Of a stretch of DNA of 49,317 nucleotides, positions 44,524 through 49,317 are shown piece after piece. Each line of letters begins with the position of its first letter. Within the stretch, counting starts at the first letter, position 1. The notes beneath the pieces were generated by a model. That model saw only the letters and a list, made by a program, of their open reading frames with translations, searched no databases and was not told the origin of the DNA. Source of the stretch: Deltaproteobacteria bacterium (lineage in GTDB: Bacteria; Desulfobacterota; GWC2-55-46; UBA9637; GWC2-42-11); contig JACRPW010000001.1 of the NCBI GenBank assembly GCA_016223005.1, positions 1 through 49,317 of the forward strand, in the 5' to 3' direction. The translations under genes were made by a program, and so were the position numbers.

Positions 44524-45573
44524 ATGGCATCTGGCAAAAAAATAAGACTCACAAGTTATGCATCATGCGCAGGTTGAGCGGCAAAGATGGGGCCAAAAGC
44601 CCTGATGCAGGTTCTGCATCATCTGCCAGATGTAAAAGATGAAAATCTTTTGGTAGGCATTGATACTGCTGATGACGCAGGGGTGTATAAAATTTCAAAT
44701 GACACGGCTGTTGTGAATACGCTTGATTTTTTTCCGCCGATTGTTGATGACCCATATATATTTGGAAGTATTGCTGCGGCGAACGCCTTAAGTGATATTT
44801 ATGCAATGGGTGGGACTCCTAAACTTGCTATGAATATAGCGTGCTTTCCACCTGATTTAGATTTGTCCATACTTGAGGATATTATTAAAGGAAGTGTTGA
44901 TAAATTAAAAGAGGCGGGTGTTTTGCTTGTTGGCGGTCATTCTATAGAGGATAAAGAGGTCAAGTATGGACTTTCTGTTACAGGTTTTGTTCATCCTGAT
45001 GAGATAGTCAGGAATGCAGGCGCAAAGCCGGGGGACAGCCTTATATTGACAAAACCGCTGGGCGTGGGTGTTATTACGACTGCGCTGAAAAATAGAAATA
45101 TAAAACTAGAAGATGCTGATAATGCGATTGTTTCAATGCAGGCATTGAATAATATATCGGCAAAGGTTATGACAGAAATAGGTGTCAATGCCTGCACAGA
45201 TATAACAGGTTTCGGACTCATAGGTCATTTAACAGAAGTTGCAGATGCAAGCAATGTTTCTGCGGTTATAAACTCAAAAAAGGTGCCTGTCTTTGACATA
45301 GCGATTAAACTGGTTAAGAAAAGGGGCAATATGCCCAAGTCTATTGCTGCAAACAAGGAGTATTTTAAAGAAAGGGTTGAGTGTTCTGATAATGTGCCTA
45401 GTGCATTGGAAGACCTCTTTTACGATCCCCAGACATCAGGGGGGTTGTTATTATCTGTGGCACAGGAGAAGATGCCTCAATTACTAGAAAGATTAAAATC
45501 ACAAGGTGTGGCAGGATATAAGATTGGTGAGGCTGTGATGAGGCGGAACGAATGGCTGATATCTGTAAAGTGA
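44524..45573 (+). CDS. selD: Selenide, water dikinase, itself a selenoprotein (Sec18)
   Basis: SelD makes selenophosphate from selenide and ATP. The gene must be read through a TGA at 44575-44577 (codon 18): RLTSYASCAGUAAKMGPKAL aligns with the E. coli active-site segment SHGAGCGCKISPKVL, U replacing the catalytic Cys and Lys21 following. AAGGGG lies seven bases before the ATG at 44524. The rest is typical: VNTLDFFPPIVDDPYIFG, ANALSDIYAMGG, LVGGHSIED and DPQTSGGLLLSV; 349 residues. Starting at the ATG after the UGA (44587) would lose the catalytic residues. tRNA-Sec follows within 13 bases. Confidence 0.95.
44575..44621 (+). promoter_or_regulatory. SECIS element of selD
   Basis: After the Sec UGA (44575-44577), TGATGCAG (44603-44610) pairs perfectly with CTGCATCA (44614-44621) around a GTT loop. 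An eight-pair stem with GU in the apical loop, about 33 bases after the UGA, fits the known form of bacterial SECIS hairpins bound by SelB. Confidence 0.8.
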
Positions 45574-45586
45574 ATTATTGTAATCT

Positions 45587-45682
45587 GGAAGGCGATATCA
45601 CCCGGTGGTGCTGCCAGTCTTCAAAACTGTGCTGTCCTGTGAATACAGGAGAGGTGGGTTCGACTCCCTCCGCCTTCCGCCA
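45587..45682 (+). tRNA. selC: tRNA-Sec (anticodon UCA)
   Basis: The 8-base-pair acceptor stem GGAAGGCG (45587-45594) with CGCCTTCC (45671-45678), the discriminator G and an encoded CCA are those of bacterial tRNA-Sec. The anticodon TCA is at 45621-45623 in the loop CTTCAAA. A long variable arm has CCTGT...ACAGG. The T loop is TTCGACT; its five-pair stem shows one U-U mismatch. It lies 13 bases after selD and is probably transcribed with it. SelA and SelB are not in the window. Confidence 0.95.
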
Positions 45683-45744
45683 GTTTTAAAATTTCTTAAT
45701 ATTCATTTAACCTGCTTTTAACAAATCTGTGAAATAATAGGTGC

Positions 45745-46191
45745 ATGACAAAAAAACAAGAAAAAGGTAAGGCATCAAACAAAAACCTTATTATTGGTAT
45801 AATCCTGCTTGCACTAATTGGTTTTGGCGGCGGCTATTTCTTTTCTGTGTATTTAACAGATAAGGATGGAGATATTACTGACATTGCATTACTGCGCGGC
45901 GGTGAAACCAGCCCCACACTCTCACCTGTAAAATTTACAGGCAGAACAGCAAAGGCATACCAGATAGCAAAGGAGATACCTGAGGTGCTGGACAGCCTTT
46001 ATTGTTACTGCAGGTGCAAGGAAAATTTTGGACATAAAAGCCTTCTGTCGTGTTATGTGGATGACCATGCAGCATATTGTGATGTGTGCATGGATGAGGC
46101 AATTATTGCATATGACCTCTATAAGCAGGGTAAGGATGTAATCAGTATCAGAAAATATATAGATAAAAAATATTCGTCATTTTCCCATTGA
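45745..46191 (+). CDS. Cysteine-rich PCYCGC-like membrane-anchored protein
   Basis: A 148-residue protein with one membrane helix at about 15-35 and a soluble, probably periplasmic, domain. The domain has CYCRCKENFGHKSLLSCY followed by CDVCMDEA, a cysteine/histidine arrangement like the PCYCGC-motif proteins, which may bind metal or heme. It opens a group with a TPR protein, ResB and CcsA, so a part in cytochrome c or heme delivery is a fair guess only. AGGTG is close before the ATG. Confidence 0.7.
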   Translation: MTKKQEKGKASNKNLIIGIILLALIGFGGGYFFSVYLTDKDGDITDIALLRGGETSPTLSPVKFTGRTAKAYQIAKEIPEVLDSLYCYCRCKENFGHKSLLSCYVDDHAAYCDVCMDEAIIAYDLYKQGKDVISIRKYIDKKYSSFSH

Positions 46192-46208
46192 CCCTAAAGA
46201 GGTGAGGC

Positions 46209-46766
46209 TTGAACAGAAAGATTATTTTACTTGTTGCTGGTGTTATTGTGCTGTCACTGATAATGGGATATATGTTTGGTGCAAAGACAAAAAAACCAAG
46301 TATCATCAAGATAGATAAAAAAACTGCTTCATCCGAGGGTGCAGCAAATTCACATATAGATTATAATGAGGTAATAGGGGAGATTCAAGGACATCTTAAG
46401 ACAAACCCGAATGACGCAAAGGCACTTGCCGCACTTGGAGATACATATTTTGAACTCCAGAGGTTTGAAGATGCAGTAGATGTTTACAAAAAGGCAATTG
46501 CAATAGACCCTGATGATATTGATTCATGTAATGACCTTGGGTTATGTCTGCATTACACAGGGAGAACACAAGAGGCAATTAAATATATTGATGACTGCAT
46601 AAAAAGAAATCCCAACTATCAGAGGATATATCTTTCAAAGGGTTTTATATTGTCTGTAAGAGGGAAACTGCCAGAGGCAAGACAGTCATGGGAAATAGCG
46701 TATAAGATGGCACCTGACAGCGATGTGGGTAAGGCTGCAGAGGAGTTTCTGTTAAAGAATAGATAA
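46209..46766 (+). CDS. TPR protein with N-terminal membrane anchor (CcmI/NrfG-like position)
   Basis: A 185-residue protein. A membrane helix at about 4-22 is followed by a linker and three or more TPR units from about 58 onward (AKALAALGDTYFELQRFEDAVDVYKKAIAIDPDD and the next two). The start is TTG at 46209 with GAGGTGA ahead. TPR proteins of this type hold apocytochrome c in other maturation systems, and its position just before resB supports such a role here. This is inference from context. Confidence 0.78.
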   Translation: MNRKIILLVAGVIVLSLIMGYMFGAKTKKPSIIKIDKKTASSEGAANSHIDYNEVIGEIQGHLKTNPNDAKALAALGDTYFELQRFEDAVDVYKKAIAIDPDDIDSCNDLGLCLHYTGRTQEAIKYIDDCIKRNPNYQRIYLSKGFILSVRGKLPEARQSWEIAYKMAPDSDVGKAAEEFLLKNR

Positions 46767-46779
46767 ATGGGGGGTATTC

Positions 46780-48198
46780 TTGGAAAAGGGTGATGGACAG
46801 AAGGTGAAAAACAGCAGTAATGTTGGCAGTAAGGTCTGGGATTTTTTCAATTCCCTTAAACTTAACCTTACAGTTCTTTTGAGTCTGGCTGCTACCTCCA
46901 TCATTGGCACTATCATTGAGCAGGGCAAGCCCATTGAAGTTTATACAAAGGAATACGGTGAGAAGATAGCATCGTATATTGTAACATTCGGCTTTCATAA
47001 TATGTATCATACATGGTGGTTTCTTGCACTTCTGGGGCTGCTTACAGCAAATATAATAGTATGCACTATTGATAGGTTCCCTCAAAAGTGGAAATCCACC
47101 TTTGGTGGGAAGATTGAGGCAGAGCCGTCATTTATAAAAAGTCTTGGCAATAATAGTTATTTTACCATTCAAGGAGGCAATCTTCAGGATATAAAGGCAA
47201 GGGTGATAGATTATCTTAAGAGAAAAAGGTATAAGATAAAAAACTCTGACACAGATAAAGGTGCTTCAATCTATGCGTGGAAGGGGACAATAGGACGTTT
47301 TGGTTCCGATGTTACGCATGTGAGCTTAATCCTCATTCTTACAGGTGCAATACTAGGGAGTATCTTCGGTTTCAGAGATTATGTGAGCATAATAGAGGGG
47401 GAAACAGTCAAGACCCCAAGAACGGATTTCAAACTTAAACTGGATAAGTTCTGGATAGACTATTATGATTCGGGTGCTATAAAACAGTTCAACAGCAGTT
47501 TGACTGTTATTGAAGATGGCAAAGGGGTATTATCAAAACAGATATGGGTTAACGAACCTCTCAAATATAAAGGCGTCTGGTTTTATCAGAGCAATTATGG
47601 GCTGGCATATGACAGGATAAAAGAGGCACAACTGGTTCTAAAGAATAAAAAAGAGAATAAGATTATCGGTAAACCCTTTACAATAAAATGGGATGAGCAA
47701 TCTAAAATACCTGATTCAAATTTTACTGTCAGGGCCACAGGTTTTGTTGCAGACTTTGGTTTTGATGAAAAGATGAAACAGATATATACAAGGTCTAATG
47801 AGCATAATAACCCGGCAATTGGTGTAGAAGTTTATGATGGTGATAAACTTATATCCCGCCCGTGGCTTTTTCTTAATTATCCTGAAATATTTGCCGCAAT
47901 ACCGGATACAGACTATGACCTGATATTCATGGGTTACAAGGGGATTTACTTTACAGGACTGCAGATGACAAAGGACCCCGGCACAAATATTGTGTGGCTC
48001 GGTTCAATCCTGATGGCTGTTGGTTTCACACTTGCCTTTTTTATATTTTATAAAAGGGTGTGGGTCAGGATTAAAAGGGGAGAAAATGGTATGGATATTT
48101 ATATAGGCGGTATGATAAATAAAAATAAGATTATGTTTGAGAGGGAATTTTCAGAATTAGTTGAGTCTTTAAAGGCAAATGTGGAGGTTGTAAAATGA
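46780..48198 (+). CDS. resB: Cytochrome c biogenesis protein ResB
   Basis: A 472-residue ResB/Ccs1 of System II cytochrome c maturation. Membrane helices appear near 22-42, 74-92 and 168-190, then a large extracytoplasmic domain (NEPLKYKGVWFYQSNYG, the conserved Ccs1 patch) and a last helix near 405-428. The start is TTG at 46780 with a G-rich site before it. ccsA overlaps its end by four bases, and together they move heme and attach it to CxxCH proteins. Confidence 0.93.
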   Translation: MEKGDGQKVKNSSNVGSKVWDFFNSLKLNLTVLLSLAATSIIGTIIEQGKPIEVYTKEYGEKIASYIVTFGFHNMYHTWWFLALLGLLTANIIVCTIDRFPQKWKSTFGGKIEAEPSFIKSLGNNSYFTIQGGNLQDIKARVIDYLKRKRYKIKNSDTDKGASIYAWKGTIGRFGSDVTHVSLILILTGAILGSIFGFRDYVSIIEGETVKTPRTDFKLKLDKFWIDYYDSGAIKQFNSSLTVIEDGKGVLSKQIWVNEPLKYKGVWFYQSNYGLAYDRIKEAQLVLKNKKENKIIGKPFTIKWDEQSKIPDSNFTVRATGFVADFGFDEKMKQIYTRSNEHNNPAIGVEVYDGDKLISRPWLFLNYPEIFAAIPDTDYDLIFMGYKGIYFTGLQMTKDPGTNIVWLGSILMAVGFTLAFFIFYKRVWVRIKRGENGMDIYIGGMINKNKIMFEREFSELVESLKANVEVVK

Positions 48199-49025
48199 TA
48201 AAATCCCTTATGTTCTTTGATATGGCATTTTGGTTCTATCTTATAACTGCCGTATTGTATATACTTAACTGGATTGTTAAGTATGACTGGATTGGAAAGT
48301 CTGCTACAGTAATGGCATTTATTGCGATTTTTGCAAATACAATGATACTGGTTACAAGGACTATAGAGTCAGGTCATGCGCCTTTTTCAAATCTTTACGA
48401 ATCAATGGTTTTATTTGTATGGGCTACAGCAATAGGTTATCTTATTATTGAATTCAGGTATAAGATTAAGGTCATAGGTGCTGTTGTGATGCCGTTGGCA
48501 TTTATTGCTATGTTTTCTGCATCGCAACTGCCGTACAGGTTTCAGAATGTTGAGAAGTTGAACCCTGCACTGCAGAGCATATGGCTGGAAATCCATGTAT
48601 TTACAACATTTGTAGGTTATGCTGCCTTTGCCATAGCATTTGGTTTGTCTATAATGTATCTAATAAAGGAGTTGATGATTGAAAAGGGGAGAAGGAATGC
48701 CTTGATAGATGCATTTCCTGCGACTACAATACTGGATGAATTGAGTTATAAGGGCATTATGTGGGGATTTCCGTTTCTGACAATAGGTATAATCACAGGG
48801 GCATACTGGGCAAATAACGCATGGGGCACATACTGGAGTTGGGACCCGAAGGAGACATGGTCGCTTATTACATGGTTTATCTATGCAGCGTATCTTCATG
48901 CAAGGGTTACAAGGGGATGGAGGGGCAAGAGGGCTGCATGGCTCTCAGTCATTGGCTTTCTGGCAGTGATATTCCTTTACTGGGGGGTTAGTTTTATCCT
49001 GCCAGGGTTACATGCGTATGCATAA
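48195..49025 (+). CDS. ccsA: Cytochrome c biogenesis protein CcsA (ResC)
   Basis: A 276-residue membrane protein with eight helices and the complete WWD heme-handling motif, WGTYWSWDPKETWSLITW. Conserved histidines stand in GHAPFSNLYES, WLEIHVFTTFVGY and YLHARV. It forms the System II synthetase with ResB, encoded just before with a four-base overlap. It is a paralog of the hemX gene at 39523, which has a decayed WWD motif. Confidence 0.94.
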   Translation: MIKSLMFFDMAFWFYLITAVLYILNWIVKYDWIGKSATVMAFIAIFANTMILVTRTIESGHAPFSNLYESMVLFVWATAIGYLIIEFRYKIKVIGAVVMPLAFIAMFSASQLPYRFQNVEKLNPALQSIWLEIHVFTTFVGYAAFAIAFGLSIMYLIKELMIEKGRRNALIDAFPATTILDELSYKGIMWGFPFLTIGIITGAYWANNAWGTYWSWDPKETWSLITWFIYAAYLHARVTRGWRGKRAAWLSVIGFLAVIFLYWGVSFILPGLHAYA

Positions 49026-49036
49026 AAGACAGTGAT

Positions 49037-49086
49037 GAGTTAAGAGTTGAGTTGAGAGTTATGAGTTATAAGAAAAAAAAAAAAAA
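49037..49086. repeat. 7-nt repeat and A14 tract at the resA start
   Basis: AGTT recurs at steps of 7, 5, 7 and 7 bases (GAGTTAA, GAGTTGA, AGAGTTA, TGAGTTA) between 49037 and 49070. A run of 14 A follows at 49073-49086. Both cover the place where the next gene should start. Confidence 0.65.
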
Positions 49087-49317
49087 TTGAACAAGAGCAA
49101 AACATAGGAAATGAAAATAAAGGACTTTCTACCTCTGTCCTTACAGGTATATTTGTTGCCATATTGCTGATAATAGTCCTTGTTGTTGTCTTTGGCAGAA
49201 GCGAGAAATTCATGTCTGTTGAGGCAGGGACGCGGGCACCTGAATTTACACTTCCAGATTTAAAAGGTGGGAATAAAAGTCTTTCGGAATATAGGGGCAA
49301 GGTTGTATTTATAAACT
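49061..49317 (+). CDS. ResA/TlpA-like thioredoxin protein, partial, start out of frame
   Basis: The window ends inside this gene. The frame reading IEQEQNIGNENKG, a membrane helix (LTGIFVAILLIIVLVVVF), then AGTRAPEFTLPDLKG and YRGKVVFIN is the N-terminus of a membrane-anchored TlpA/ResA thiol-disulfide reductase, which would keep apocytochrome c thiols reduced for ResB/CcsA. The only suitable ATG (49061) is one frame off: it stops after nine codons at 49088. A run of 14 A lies between; loss of one A, or slippage, would join them. The CxxC active site would be beyond the window end. Confidence 0.65.

Noticed and set aside
44587-45573. selD starting at the ATG after the UGA
   Set aside because: This would drop the catalytic Cys/Sec and Lys segment, which is plainly encoded upstream with a good ribosome-binding site.

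Overview
This 49-kb window is a gene-dense bacterial chromosome segment of roughly 40% G+C (estimated by eye). It carries lipoyl synthase, System II cytochrome c biogenesis (ResB/CcsA), a heme-synthesis cluster of the cysG(N)-hemX-hemA-hemC type, an alaC-hom-thrC amino-acid block, a sigma-54 activator with a matching promoter, a full chemosensory operon and selenocysteine decoding. This mix fits an uncultured deltaproteobacterium-like or Nitrospirota-like Gram-negative lineage. That placement is inference; there is no rRNA gene to anchor it.

Layout. 1-9.6 kb: a hairpin-rich non-coding stretch, a small zinc-ribbon protein, hflX (probably using an AUC start), a broken GH57 glucanotransferase, mutS2-radC, hpt, amrS and a BCAM0308-like gene. 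9.8-14 kb (+): ftsB-like, a nitrilase-family hydrolase, argS and rsmB. 14-24.8 kb (-): a long run that reads dksA-like, apbE, a hidden glutaredoxin-like selenoprotein, a zinc-ribbon membrane protein, ndk, a protoglobin-PsiE fusion, rlmN, lipA and alaC, then two toxin-antitoxin-like gene pairs, hom and thrC. 25-38.8 kb (+): a diguanylate cyclase and an NtrC-type regulator, then two palindromic activator sites and a -24/-12 promoter, then STAS-MCP-cheY-cheA-cheW-MCP-cheR-cheD-cheB-hybrid kinase. 38.9-45.7 kb (+): precorrin-2 dehydrogenase, hemX, hemA, an inserted restriction-modification pair, hemC, selD and tRNA-Sec. 45.7 kb to the end (+): a cysteine-rich membrane protein, a TPR protein, resB, ccsA and the start of a resA-like thioredoxin.

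Two themes stand out. First, the window encodes part of a selenocysteine system. SelD is itself a selenoprotein (UGA at codon 18 with a hairpin behind it). tRNA-Sec lies 13 nt after selD. A 71-residue glutaredoxin-like gene on the minus strand is readable only if an in-frame UGA is selenocysteine. Second, the sequence is peppered with short degenerate tandem repeats that share a 7-nt period but have a different heptamer at each place. They often form two inverted arms. They occur in at least ten places, inside genes (hemC, cheB, GH57), at gene ends (hom, lipA) and at gene starts (argS, resA). They resemble the STRR class known from cyanobacteria. Other palindromic repeats interrupt argS and sit between operon genes. 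Together they appear to have remodelled several proteins.
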